Positions 24,987 to 33,008 of a DNA stretch of 64,000 nucleotides are shown in pieces. Within the stretch, counting starts at the first letter, position 1. Every line of letters starts with the position of its first letter. A program made the position numbers and the translations under genes. This DNA comes from an uncultured Lachnospiraceae bacterium (GTDB lineage: Bacteria; Bacillota; Clostridia; Lachnospirales; Lachnospiraceae): assembly GCA_945949085.1 (NCBI GenBank), contig CAMFDJ010000008.1, positions 25,577 through 89,576 of the forward strand, given 5' to 3'. The notes under the pieces are model-generated. The model saw only the letters and a list, made by a program, of their open reading frames with translations, did not search any database and had not been told where the DNA came from.

Positions 24987-25499
24987 TTACAAATCAATAT
25001 CTATCTCGTACTTATCATCAATCAGCACATATTTTACATTGTTCTTTTCTGCAAGTTTCATAAACTGTGCATTATCTTCTAAAACGCTTTCCACAGTACA
25101 CCATTCATCGTCTAAGCGACTTTCTATGGCACTTGCATTTTTTTTGATATTGTTGAAATGCTTTTTAATATAATTTTCGCTCATTACAAGGCAAAAGTAT
25201 TTGATATTATCAAGATATTCTTTTACAAAGTCATTTGCCCAATCAAAAGGGATATAACACCCTTCAATAATAAGGTTTTGCTTATTCTCTATGGCGGTTT
25301 TTATTATTTCACGAACAATAGGCCACAGATACTCTGTGAGCTTATCGTCATCTTCGGGTGTGAGTTCGGTATAGCCGCTACGAATTAAACCCATTTTCAA
25401 ATGGTCTATCGATAAATAAGGATATCTATACTTTTCAAGCAGTTTTTGAGCAAGCACAGTCTTACCTGTGTGTGATGCACCTGTTATTAAAATAATCAT
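24987..25499 (-). CDS. small P-loop kinase-like protein
   Basis: About 170 residues with Walker A GASHTGKT (7-14) and an overall adenylate-kinase/2-phosphoglycerate-kinase-like plan. LSIDHLKMGLIRSG follows as the nucleotide-lid region and NLIIEGCYIP is a Walker B-like strand. The start at 25499 (MIILITG) follows GGAG at 6-7 nt; the longer start at 25511 lacks a site. It lies 13-25 bp after the GNAT gene and is likely co-transcribed with it. The pair is noticeably richer in A and T than the neighbouring metabolic genes, which fits acquisition by transfer. The substrate is unknown. Confidence 0.7.
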   Translation of the reverse strand: MIILITGASHTGKTVLAQKLLEKYRYPYLSIDHLKMGLIRSGYTELTPEDDDKLTEYLWPIVREIIKTAIENKQNLIIEGCYIPFDWANDFVKEYLDNIKYFCLVMSENYIKKHFNNIKKNASAIESRLDDEWCTVESVLEDNAQFMKLAEKNNVKYVLIDDKYEIDIDL

Positions 25500-25524
25500 C
25501 ATTTTCTCCATTCTAAGCAGAAAA

Positions 25525-25974
25525 TCATCTGTTTTTTTCCATGCAGAAGTTTGTAAGAAAAATTCCTTGTCGTTCTACCTGCTGTTCCTTAACAACCTTA
25601 TAACCTCTTTTTTCAAAAAAAGGCTTCGCCGTAATAGAAGCGTGAGTAGTAATATCTCCTTGAGCAGCTTGCTCCAGTTGATTACAAATAGCAGTTGCAA
25701 TACCATTTCCCTGATAATCAGCGTGAACATACAAACGGTCAAGGTAACCCGTTTTATCTATATCCCCGAAACCTACAATAACTTTATTTTCAATAACAAC
25801 TATGCTGTAATGTTCTTGTAGAGACTGGTTCCATTTTTCTAGATCCACTTGCCCTGTTGCCCATACATCCAATTGTTCTTTTGTATAATCTTTTACATTT
25901 ACTGTGTGGACTGTATTATAAAACAGCTCTGTAATTTCTTTGCAGTCGGATGTCTGATATTCTCTGATAAGCAT
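25525..25974 (-). CDS. GNAT family N-acetyltransferase
   Basis: This 149-residue acetyltransferase has the GNAT core: an N-terminal IREYQTSDCKEITELF helix, the acetyl-CoA loop DYQGNGIATAICNQLE (motif A, Q-x-x-G-x-A type), and a C-terminal PFFEKRGYKVV strand. AGGAG lies about 8 nt before the ATG. It leads a two-gene AT-rich unit with the P-loop kinase. It abuts copy A of the tRNA-Leu flank duplication, which begins about 20 bp upstream of its start. The acceptor substrate is not predictable. Confidence 0.85.
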   Translation of the reverse strand: MLIREYQTSDCKEITELFYNTVHTVNVKDYTKEQLDVWATGQVDLEKWNQSLQEHYSIVVIENKVIVGFGDIDKTGYLDRLYVHADYQGNGIATAICNQLEQAAQGDITTHASITAKPFFEKRGYKVVKEQQVERQGIFLTNFCMEKNR

Positions 25975-25993
25975 TTTTTATCTCCTTAACTTC

Positions 25994-26190
25994 CGATTTG
26001 TAAATTTATTTGATTATACCATATTCAGATCTTCCCCGCCATATCGTTTATTTAGCAGACTTTCTATAATTAAACAGCTTTCCCCCATCCTTACACTCAC
26101 ATTGTTTCCGAAAGCAGAGCACAGAAAAGAAAAAGCCCCAAACCATTGCTATACAATGATTTGAAGCTTAATATTATCGTGCCCTAGGTC
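25994..26190 (-). repeat. copy A of the duplicated tRNA-Leu 3' flank
   Basis: The segment matches 27838-28103. Shared blocks include TTGATTATACCATATTCAGA, then ATTGTTTCCGAAAGCA, then a 38-nt identical stretch (26131-26168) that forms the tRNA terminator. It ends in a worn tRNA 3' end: ATTCCGACCTAGGGCACGAT here against ATTCCGGTCGCGGGCACGAT in the intact tRNA. The HEPN/MNT genes lie between the two copies. Confidence 0.8.
26129..26168 (-). terminator. duplicate of the tRNA-Leu terminator
   Basis: AGCTTCAAATCATTG pairs with CAATGGTTTGGGGCT through G-U pairs and is followed by TTTTTC on the minus strand. It is identical to the terminator at 28038-28079. It would now end the HEPN/MNT transcript. 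Confidence 0.8.
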
Positions 26191-26309
26191 GGAATTTAAG
26201 CTATCACGGAAACGTATAAACCCGCTAAGAAAGGAGCTTTCCACACACTACCTATACGGCCAACTTCAAGGTGTCTTCAAATTTCCTGCCTTAATTCATT
26301 ATGATTCGG

Positions 26310-26705
26310 TCAACAATTCAGTTTAACATACGCTTTTACTGCTTCATAGAATTTCTTAGCATTTTGAATTTGCTCTTCCACGTCAGATCTTGATACTACA
26401 AAAAAATCATCGTAATCACTATCGCTCCTAATATCAAATGCTTCTTTAATGATATCTGAGTACTCAACATCAAATATGCCCGTCTTTATATATTCTTTTC
26501 TAAAGTATGCTGACACACCTGAATGTTTTGCAAAATCCTGTCCATCCAATGCAAGAATACTTCTCATGCAATGAAAAACAGCGTAATACGAACGATTCGC
26601 AGCGCCTTTATAATCACCTGCTTCGGTTAATACCCTTGCAGAATTCATACATATCTCAGCCTGCTCAAGCCTATATTCTGCCAATGCCTTTCGTTCATTA
26701 TCCAT
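26310..26705 (-). CDS. HEPN-domain protein (putative toxin of a HEPN/MNT pair)
   Basis: The 131-residue all-helical protein matches the HEPN family (PF05168): an N-terminal YRLEQAEICMNSARVL helix, then AANRSYYAVFHCMRSIL, and the motif R93-x3-D97-Y98 near FDIRSDSDYDD. HEPN proteins paired with MNT nucleotidyltransferases are RNase-type toxins held in check by their partner, in some systems by AMP transfer. The true start is the ATG at 26705, inside the last codons of the MNT gene (8-bp overlap), so translation should be coupled. The longer frame from 26768 has no site of its own. The pair ends at a terminator copied from the tRNA-Leu locus. Confidence 0.83.
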   Translation of the reverse strand: MDNERKALAEYRLEQAEICMNSARVLTEAGDYKGAANRSYYAVFHCMRSILALDGQDFAKHSGVSAYFRKEYIKTGIFDVEYSDIIKEAFDIRSDSDYDDFFVVSRSDVEEQIQNAKKFYEAVKAYVKLNC

Positions 26706-27036
26706 AGATTGTGATTCCTTCCCTGGCGACATTCTGATAAAACGGTAAGATTCTCTGACCGGATTCAAAAGATTCTTTATCTCTGAGCAGTAAAGACACC
26801 TCTATGTCATTCTCCAATCCTATTCTGCTGGCCAATCTGCTGATTTGTTTGCGATAAGTTTTTAGTTTTTCTTTATCGCATTTTAAGATAATCATAATAT
26901 CAACATCTGATTCCGTTGTATAATCCCCTCTTGCACAGGAGCCGAATAAATACATTTTATAAATATCTTCTTTTGCCAATTCAATCACTTGATCCACTAC
27001 TTTGGCTGTAACCACATCTATTAATTCTGCATTCAT
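26698..27036 (-). CDS. MNT-type nucleotidyltransferase (putative antitoxin)
   Basis: The 112-residue minimal nucleotidyltransferase has the catalytic signature G32-S33 with D44 and D46 (YLFGSCARGDYTTESDVDIMI region). Small MNT proteins encoded just before a HEPN gene act as antitoxins. AGGAGG lies 8 nt before the ATG. A promoter with TATAAT at 17 nt from TTGCAT lies 45-73 bp upstream. The gene overlaps the HEPN gene by 8 bp. Base composition is AT-rich like the island around it. Confidence 0.85.
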   Translation of the reverse strand: MNAELIDVVTAKVVDQVIELAKEDIYKMYLFGSCARGDYTTESDVDIMIILKCDKEKLKTYRKQISRLASRIGLENDIEVSLLLRDKESFESGQRILPFYQNVAREGITIYG

Positions 27037-27080
27037 TTGCGCTCCTCCTTTCGAGAATTATCTATTAATTTTATGATTAT

Positions 27081-27109
27081 ATTATATCCATATGTAAGCG
27101 ATTATGCAA
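27081..27109 (-). promoter_or_regulatory. predicted promoter of the MNT-HEPN operon
   Basis: On the minus strand TTGCAT is followed by 17 nt and then TATAATATAAT. The -10 element lies about 45 nt before the MNT start codon. The next part of the interval (27110-27380) holds no convincing gene. Confidence 0.5.
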
Positions 27110-27383
27110 TGTTTCCATATGATAGTGTAGAGTTATTGTCAGTTGAAAAAGAATACTCCATTGACATATTTACACCATATTCGGAATCTAACAAGTTGAC
27201 AAACCGGAAGTTGCGTGTTTCTACGAGCGGTGCGCAGACAGGACGGAATCAGTCGTGGGAGCTTGCTCACAAACGGCTGAATTTCGGACTGGATGCATAG
27301 CGCGACAGCGCGTCATGAGCATGTAGCGCAAGCGGAATGCGAATGGCACCGCATAATTAAATTTGAAGCTGTCGCTCTCCCGT

Positions 27384-27416
27384 TCGCTGATATGTCGCTG
27401 ATATGTCTCTGATATG
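27384..27416. repeat. three tandem 11-bp repeats (TCGCTGATATG)
   Basis: TCGCTGATATG, TCGCTGATATG and TCTCTGATATG follow each other without gaps, 16 bp before the 74-bp array. Their role is unknown. Confidence 0.65.
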
Positions 27417-27431
27417 TTGGCCTATCATTTT

Positions 27432-27688
27432 ACCTATAAATAACTTCTCTATGCAAATTTTATACGTATTTTCTTACACGTTTTACTTCATTTTTTCTGG
27501 TTTTACCTATAGAAAATGCCATTTCACAAATTCTATAGGTAATTTTTTGCTTCATACTTCTTTATTCCCTTTGATTTAACCTATAAAACATATTAATCAG
27601 CATATTTTATAGGTATTTTCCTGCTTATGCGACCTTCATGTCCTCTGATTTTACCTACTATTTATAAATACAGACATTTTTTATGGGT
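27432..27688. repeat. four-unit degenerate array, period 73-74 bp, of ACCTATA...TATAGGT hairpins
   Basis: Hairpin units of exactly 36 bp start at 27432, 27505, 27579 and 27653. Each begins ACCTATA (ACCTACT in the last) and ends TATAGGT or a near form. The gaps are 37, 38 and 38 bp and also resemble each other (ATTTTCYTGCTT... ...CTGATTTT). By eye, units 2 and 3 agree at about 25 of 36 positions and their gaps at about 23 of 38. The geometry is CRISPR-like, but no part is invariant, so I call it a decayed tandem repeat with hairpins. Confidence 0.7.
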
Positions 27689-27837
27689 AATGCTCCCTAT
27701 TTCGCATTTGCCAGGACAAGAAATAACTTCGTTTGTACTTTTTCTCTAAGTTCGGTCAATTCAAAGGTATCTGTATCTTTTACCCTTCTTCTTGCCCTTC
27801 GGACAAGAAGCATCCCTCGCTCAAAGAATTCGGTCAA

Positions 27838-28103
27838 TTTCGATCTGTAAATTTTCTTGATTATACCATATTCAGATCTTCTCTGCTATACAGTTTATGG
27901 AATGGACTTTCTACATTTGAACATCTTTCCCATCCTTCCACCCGATACCATTGTTTCCGAAAGCACCCCAAAGTAAAGGCGCAGAAAATGCCCATTTTAT
28001 GCGGGGTACATACATGTACATACATTTTCTCAAAAATGAAAAAAGCCCCAAACCATTGCTATACAATGATTTGAAGCTCATTTACATCGTGCCCGCGACC
28101 GGA
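27838..28103 (-). repeat. copy B of the tRNA-Leu 3' flank (parental copy)
   Basis: This is the segment downstream of the intact tRNA-Leu gene. It shares several blocks with 25994-26190, but has an extra stretch of about 60 bp (about 27970-28035) that copy A lacks. Confidence 0.75.
28038..28079 (-). terminator. terminator after tRNA-Leu
   Basis: A 15-bp stem with G-U pairs and a TATAG loop is followed by TTTTTTC on the minus strand, 11 nt after the tRNA. Confidence 0.85.
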
Positions 28104-28173
28104 ATCGAACCGGTACTGTATCGCTACAACAGGATTTTAAGTCCTGCGCGTCTGCCAGTTCCGCCACGCGGGC
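28090..28173 (-). tRNA. tRNA-Leu (anticodon UAA)
   Basis: The acceptor stem GCCCGCG/CGCGGGC, the long variable arm typical of Leu, the anticodon loop CTTAAAA (anticodon TAA), and the T-loop GGTTCGATTCC are all present. Discriminator is A. The CCA end is not encoded. It lies 68 bp downstream of tRNA-Tyr, likely in one transcript. Confidence 0.95.
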
Positions 28174-28241
28174 ATGCCATATAAAAAGATCAGCAACTAC
28201 ATAACAGTGCACATCATTGCACATGTATCAGCTGATCGGAA

Positions 28242-28323
28242 TGGGCGGAGAAGGATTCGAACCTTCGAAGGCATTGCCAGCAGATTTACAGTCTGTCCCC
28301 TTTGGCCACTCGGGAATCCACCC
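28242..28323 (-). tRNA. tRNA-Tyr (anticodon GUA)
   Basis: The acceptor stem GGGTGGA/TCCGCCC contains one G-U pair. The D-arm CCCGAGTGGCCAAAGGGG, the anticodon loop CTGTAAA (anticodon GTA), the long variable arm and the T-loop GGTTCGAATCC are present. Discriminator is A. CCA is not encoded. Confidence 0.95.
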
Positions 28324-28516
28324 ATATCACAGACAGATCATACAACCTGTCTTTTTATCAGAGCTGCAAAGTCATGCTTGGCTTATATCGATGAAACATG
28401 ACTTTTTGCCCCAGCGTCATACATATTAGCACACCTGCAGGCAAATTGCAAGTGTCGTGACTATGTTTTGTTGCGATGTTTTGTTGAAACTATGTGATTG
28501 TGAACAAAGTCTTTAT

Positions 28517-28582
28517 CATTCACATGCTTCACCTGATTCATTCGCATGCTTCACCTAATTCATTCGCATGTTTCACCTGATT
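28517..28582. repeat. three perfect-period 22-bp tandem repeats
   Basis: CATTCGCATGCTTCACCTGATT is repeated three times without gaps, with one or two changes per copy. It lies 48 bp after the GH13 stop codon. Otherwise the interval 28324-28630 shows no gene. Confidence 0.8.
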
Positions 28583-28630
28583 CACAGCAGCAATCCCATT
28601 GGTAATACGAACTTCCATCCCGGCTCACAA

Positions 28631-30733
28631 CTACTCCGAAACGTGCCTTAAGACAATCGCCGATGTCGGCGGCAGTGTAAGGTGTACCCTTCCGTTTACC
28701 ACGGCATATTCCTGCGGCTGGGTCGTATATCCGTCCGCATATGTCAGCATCAGTCGTGTCATGCTACAGCTCATCGGAATTCCAAACTGCCATACGGTAA
28801 TATCCTTCACAACTTCCCGAGGATTGTTATTGACTGCAATCAGACACTGCGCCTTCTGGTTGAACCTGGCATACGCAATGATATTATAATCGGCCAGTGC
28901 CTTACATAAGGAACCTGTTTTTAATTCCTGATTCTCTTTGTGAATGCGAATCATGTCTCTGTGGAACGAGATCAATTCGTGATCCTCATGTCCCCACGGA
29001 TACGTTCTTCGGTTGTCCGGATCCGTGAATCCACACACACCTGCCTCATCTCCGTAATATACCGTTGGTGCGCCCGGCCATGTCATCTGGATGGCAACCG
29101 CTTCACGCATAACTGCTTTATTGACATCCCAGTTAGCCGCCTCACTTCCCATCGTATTGACACGCCCAACTTTTTTGTTGGTTCGTGTCAAAAATCTGGA
29201 GTGATCATGGTTAGAAAGCTCATTCATGGCAATCTGCAAAGAAGGTGTCGTAAACGCTGCACTGTGATGCGTCATAGCTCCCCAGAAGCTGTCTGCGTTT
29301 CCATACAGATCCTCGCGGTAATCATCACTATGCTTCTGCATGCCGGTCAAAAACCAGGTGACAGGCTCCATGAAGGCATCATAATTCATGACGGTATCCC
29401 ATTCGCAGTTTTCAATCCATTCCTTTGGGGAACCATAATGCTCTGCCAAAACGATCGCATCGGGATTTGCCTCCTTGACAGCGCGGTTAAAATCCTTCCA
29501 GAACCGATGATTCATCTCCGGAGAATGCCCCAGATCTGCTGCCACATCCAGTCTCCAGCCATCCACATTGTAAGGTGGAGAAACCCATTTTTTCCCGATC
29601 TGCAGCACATAATCATATAGTTCTTTAGAGCCTTCATAATTCAGCTTAGGGAGTGTGTCATGTCCCCACCAGCCATCATAGGTCGGATTATAGGGCCATC
29701 TGTTTTCGTCATAAAAATGGAAGTAGTTGTGATAAGGGCTGTCCTTTGCAATATAAGCCCCCTTCTCGTATCCCTCAAAGTTCTCATAAACACGTTCCCT
29801 GTCCAGCCATTTATTGAAGGAACCGCAGTGGTTGAATACGCCGTCCAAAATCACCTTCATACCTCTGTTATGCGCTTCCTGCACAACACGGGCAAACAAT
29901 TCATTGGATGCTTCCAGATTCTTTTTATTGGCGATGCGGTTGATATAGCGCGATGCATATTTATTTTCGTTCTGACCCGGTGCCAGAAGCTCGCCCTCAT
30001 CCTCCACGATCACACCGATGTGCGGGTCGATATAATCATAGTCCTGAATGTCATATTTATGATTGGAAGGAGAGACAAAGAGCGGATTGAAATAGATCAC
30101 ATCCACACCCAGGTCCTGCAGATAGTCCATTTTTTGCAGTACACCCGCAAGATCGCCACCATAAAATTCGCGAACACCCATCATGGCAGGATATTTGCCC
30201 CAGTCAGTGACTCTTGTCACATGCTCACCAATATAATGATACTCGTCCGTCAAGACATCATTGCTCGGATCTCCGTTGCAGAAACGATCCACATAAATCT
30301 GGTACATGACAGCGCCCCTTGCCCATTCCGGTGTCTTTTGCCCCGGCACAAGGGTAAATTTATAGTAGTCCTGCACATCTCTGGTCACACCTCTCAGATC
30401 ATAAAAGCAGGTAATCTTGCCGCTTACGATCTCAAAATGGTACTCAAACTTTTCTTCGTCCAGTTCGATCTCAACCTCATAAAAATCAAACAGTCCTTCC
30501 TGTCTGATCTTTGTCATCATATATTTCTGTCCATTGTGTACAAGAAAAACATAATCAATATTATTTTTTGCACTGCGGAAACGAATTTTCACATGACTGT
30601 ATGGTGCAGGCTGACTGGGAATCACATAATCATCCGTCATATCGGAAAATAATCCCAGCTTATTAAAGACAGGTCTCATAGAAGTGATATATTGCAGATT
30701 TTTCACATTTTGGTCAGCTGTTTTAAAATCCAT
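28631..30733 (-). CDS. GH13 neopullulanase/cyclomaltodextrinase-type alpha-amylase
   Basis: The roughly 700-residue cytoplasmic alpha-glucan hydrolase has an N-terminal beta-sandwich (about 40-125, CBM34-like), a GH13 barrel and a C-terminal beta-domain. Catalytic residues are nucleophile Asp396 (GWRLDVA), acid/base Glu431 (LAEHYG) and Asp510 (SNHDHSR). DGVFNHCG is the first conserved region. No signal peptide is seen, which fits use on imported maltodextrins. The ATG at 30733 is preferred since GGGAGG lies 6 nt upstream; the ATG at 30748 precedes that site. A LacI-type operator shared with glgP lies 43-57 bp upstream of the start. Confidence 0.92.
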   Translation of the reverse strand: MDFKTADQNVKNLQYITSMRPVFNKLGLFSDMTDDYVIPSQPAPYSHVKIRFRSAKNNIDYVFLVHNGQKYMMTKIRQEGLFDFYEVEIELDEEKFEYHFEIVSGKITCFYDLRGVTRDVQDYYKFTLVPGQKTPEWARGAVMYQIYVDRFCNGDPSNDVLTDEYHYIGEHVTRVTDWGKYPAMMGVREFYGGDLAGVLQKMDYLQDLGVDVIYFNPLFVSPSNHKYDIQDYDYIDPHIGVIVEDEGELLAPGQNENKYASRYINRIANKKNLEASNELFARVVQEAHNRGMKVILDGVFNHCGSFNKWLDRERVYENFEGYEKGAYIAKDSPYHNYFHFYDENRWPYNPTYDGWWGHDTLPKLNYEGSKELYDYVLQIGKKWVSPPYNVDGWRLDVAADLGHSPEMNHRFWKDFNRAVKEANPDAIVLAEHYGSPKEWIENCEWDTVMNYDAFMEPVTWFLTGMQKHSDDYREDLYGNADSFWGAMTHHSAAFTTPSLQIAMNELSNHDHSRFLTRTNKKVGRVNTMGSEAANWDVNKAVMREAVAIQMTWPGAPTVYYGDEAGVCGFTDPDNRRTYPWGHEDHELISFHRDMIRIHKENQELKTGSLCKALADYNIIAYARFNQKAQCLIAVNNNPREVVKDITVWQFGIPMSCSMTRLMLTYADGYTTQPQEYAVVNGRVHLTLPPTSAIVLRHVSE

Positions 30734-30775
30734 AGAAACCTCCCACATTTCCTAAACGACTCCCCTGCGATTTTA

Positions 30776-30810
30776 CGAAATCGTTTAAGCAATAACACCT
30801 TTATTTTATA
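30776..30810 (-). promoter_or_regulatory. GH13 -10 box with the operator shared with glgP
   Basis: TATAAA (30805-30810, minus) is followed 14 nt later by GCTTAAACGATTTCG (30776-30790). The 12-mer GCTTAAACGATT and the GTAA that follows are the same as before glgP. Confidence 0.55.
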
Positions 30811-30851
30811 TGATATGTAGCCTTTTATCAATATGTTTTTCCCAAAACGGT

Positions 30852-30884
30852 CGAAAGACCAGTTATGGGGTAACTGGTCTTTCG
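30852..30884 (-). terminator. strong hairpin, last of three after ftsH
   Basis: CGAAAGACCAGTTA and TAACTGGTCTTTCG form a perfect 14-bp stem with a 5-nt loop. On the minus strand it is followed by ACCGTTTTGGG. It probably ends the ftsH transcript. Confidence 0.7.
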
Positions 30885-30935
30885 GAGAAGGTATTTCTTT
30901 CTTATGGGGTATAGCAAAAAACTATGTAATGTATT

Positions 30936-30969
30936 GGGGGGTTACAAGTGTATTGTAGCAAAGCCCCCC
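30936..30969. other. G6/C6 hairpin between the two terminators
   Basis: GGGGGG and CCCCCC pair and enclose an inner TTACA/TGTAG stem. No clear T-run follows. It sits between hairpins 30852-30884 and 31042-31078, so the tail of ftsH can form three hairpins in a row. Confidence 0.5.
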
Positions 30970-31041
30970 TTTATTGTCTACTGTATCTTTTCACAAATTT
31001 AACAAAACATACATCTTGATTTTGTTAATATTTCACAATGC

Positions 31042-31078
31042 AATGGGGAGCGTGTCAAAAACAGACAGGCTCCCCATT
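31042..31078 (-). terminator. hairpin directly after ftsH
   Basis: AATGGGGAGC pairs with GCTCCCCATT and the inner TGTC with GACA. It lies 43 bp after the ftsH stop codon. The T-run is poor, so the stronger hairpin at 30852 may be the main terminator. Confidence 0.55.
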
Positions 31079-31120
31079 CACTTTTATGTGCTATTTTACC
31101 AAAAAAGAAGGCTTTATTTC

Positions 31121-32971
31121 TCAAGACTCCGGCTGTGCATCAGGTTGTGGATATGAGACAGGAAAAAGCGCCTCAAATTCGTCACGCGTAATGCGTTCCT
31201 TCTCAAGCAGAAGGCTTGCACACGCATGCAGAACATCGATGTGCTCCTCAATGATCTTTTTCGCTTTTTCATGGCAGTCGGTAATGATATTTTTCACTTC
31301 TCTGTCAATCTCGCATGTCACTGCCTCACTGAAGGCTTTTGTATGCGCCAGATCACGACCGATAAAGACTTCATCACTGTCGCTGTCATAGTTGATCGTG
31401 CCGATTGCCTCAGACATACCGAAGCGTGTCACCATCTGGCGTGCCTCATCGGTTGCCTTCTTGATATCGCTCGCAGCCCCTGTGGTAATATCGTCAAAGA
31501 TGAGTTCCTCCGCGATACGTCCACCCAGATCCACCATGATATCCTGCAACATCTGTCCTTTGGTCATAAACATCTCATCCTTCTCAGGCAATGGCATGGT
31601 ATAACCGGCAGCGCCAACACCTGTCGGGATGATGGAGACGGTATAGACAGGTCCCACATCAGGAAGAACATGGAACAGGATGGCATGACCCGCCTCATGA
31701 TACGCTGTAATCCGCTTCTCTTTATCGGAAATGATGCGGCTCTTTTTCTCTGAACCGATACCAACCTTGATAAAGGCTTTCTTGATATCTTCCTGCTGAA
31801 TAAATTTACGATCATCCTTAGCTGCTATGATTGCTGATTCATTGAGCAGATTCTCAAGGTCTGCACCCGTAAATCCCGCTGTAGTCTGTGCAATCTGTTT
31901 CAGATCCACATCCTCTGAAAGCGGCTTGTTTTTTGCATGCACCTTTAAAACAGCCTCTCTGCCGCCTACATCCGGTCTTCCAACGCTGATCTTCCGGTCA
32001 AATCGTCCCGGACGCATAATGGCAGGATCGAGTATATCCACACGGTTGGTTGCCGCCATCACGATAATACCTTCATTGACACCAAAACCATCCATCTCGA
32101 CAAGCAGCTGATTGAGCGTCTGTTCCCTCTCATCGTGGCCGCCACCCATACCGGTGCCTCGTCTCCTTGCCACTGCATCGATCTCATCGATAAATACGAT
32201 ACAGGGATGATTCTTTTTCGCATCCTCGAACAGATCTCTGACTCGTGATGCACCGACACCGACAAACATTTCCACAAAATCGGAACCGGAAATAGAAAAG
32301 AACGGTACACTTGCCTCTCCGGCAATTGCCTTGGCCAGCATGGTCTTACCTGTTCCCGGAGGTCCCTCTAAGAGCACACCCTTCGGAATACGGGCACCCA
32401 CCCGCGTAAATTTGCCCGGATCTCTTAAAAACTCGACAATTTCTTCGAGCTCTTCTTTTTCTTCCTTCAGACCGGCAACATCCTTTAGTTTGATCTGCCC
32501 TTCTCCGCCCTGCGTCATACGCGCACGGGATTTTCCGAAGTTCATCATCTTTCCGGCAGATCCGCCGCCACCTGCATTTGCGTTCATCATAGAGAAGAAG
32601 AACACAAATACGATAAATACAACCAGGATTGGGAGTACGTAATAAAGAAACCAGTTCTCACTGGGCATATCCTTCATGACATACGTAATGTTCTTTTCCG
32701 TCAGAAGTGTTTCCACCTTGGTCACATCCGATACAAAAAGCTCTCTGACCGAGCCATCTGTCAGCTGCACTCTGACCGAGCCTGTGGGAACCTCTGCATT
32801 GGGCGAAATCTTTGCCGTCTCAATATTTCCGCTCTCATAATCCTGCATGAAATCATTCCAGTTGTACCCTGTCTCGGAAGAACGCAAAGAACTGATCCAG
32901 ATCGCTGCGCCAAGCAGAATCAGAATAATGATAAAGGAACCACCCAGCCCCTTTGATTTGTTAGTATCCAT
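31121..32971 (-). CDS. ftsH: ATP-dependent zinc metalloprotease FtsH
   Basis: The 616-residue membrane AAA protease degrades misfolded and regulatory membrane proteins. Two membrane segments (about 13-28 and 108-128) flank the extracytoplasmic domain. Walker A is GPPGTGKT (203-210), Walker B is IVFIDEIDA, and the zinc site is HEAGH (425-429). It ends the hpt-ftsH block, 37 bp after hpt. The start context is odd: the AAAGGAAAGG site serves a small overlapping frame (ATGAAAGAAAATGGATACTAA, six codons) whose fourth and fifth codons contain the ftsH ATG. FtsH modulators HflK and HflC are encoded at 57-59 kb. Confidence 0.97.
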   Translation of the reverse strand: MDTNKSKGLGGSFIIILILLGAAIWISSLRSSETGYNWNDFMQDYESGNIETAKISPNAEVPTGSVRVQLTDGSVRELFVSDVTKVETLLTEKNITYVMKDMPSENWFLYYVLPILVVFIVFVFFFSMMNANAGGGGSAGKMMNFGKSRARMTQGGEGQIKLKDVAGLKEEKEELEEIVEFLRDPGKFTRVGARIPKGVLLEGPPGTGKTMLAKAIAGEASVPFFSISGSDFVEMFVGVGASRVRDLFEDAKKNHPCIVFIDEIDAVARRRGTGMGGGHDEREQTLNQLLVEMDGFGVNEGIIVMAATNRVDILDPAIMRPGRFDRKISVGRPDVGGREAVLKVHAKNKPLSEDVDLKQIAQTTAGFTGADLENLLNESAIIAAKDDRKFIQQEDIKKAFIKVGIGSEKKSRIISDKEKRITAYHEAGHAILFHVLPDVGPVYTVSIIPTGVGAAGYTMPLPEKDEMFMTKGQMLQDIMVDLGGRIAEELIFDDITTGAASDIKKATDEARQMVTRFGMSEAIGTINYDSDSDEVFIGRDLAHTKAFSEAVTCEIDREVKNIITDCHEKAKKIIEEHIDVLHACASLLLEKERITRDEFEALFPVSYPQPDAQPES

Positions 32972-33008
32972 TTTCTTTCATAGCCTTTCCTTTTATCTGT
33001 TTTTTCGA

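Noticed and set aside
27037..27300. 87-codon plus-strand frame opposite the MNT promoter
   Set aside because: It overlaps the promoter of the MNT operon, has no clear ribosome site and the product resembles no family.
27432..27688. CRISPR array
   Set aside because: Repeat length and spacing fit, but the units agree at only about 25 of 36 positions, the gaps are as similar as the units, and no cas gene is in the window.
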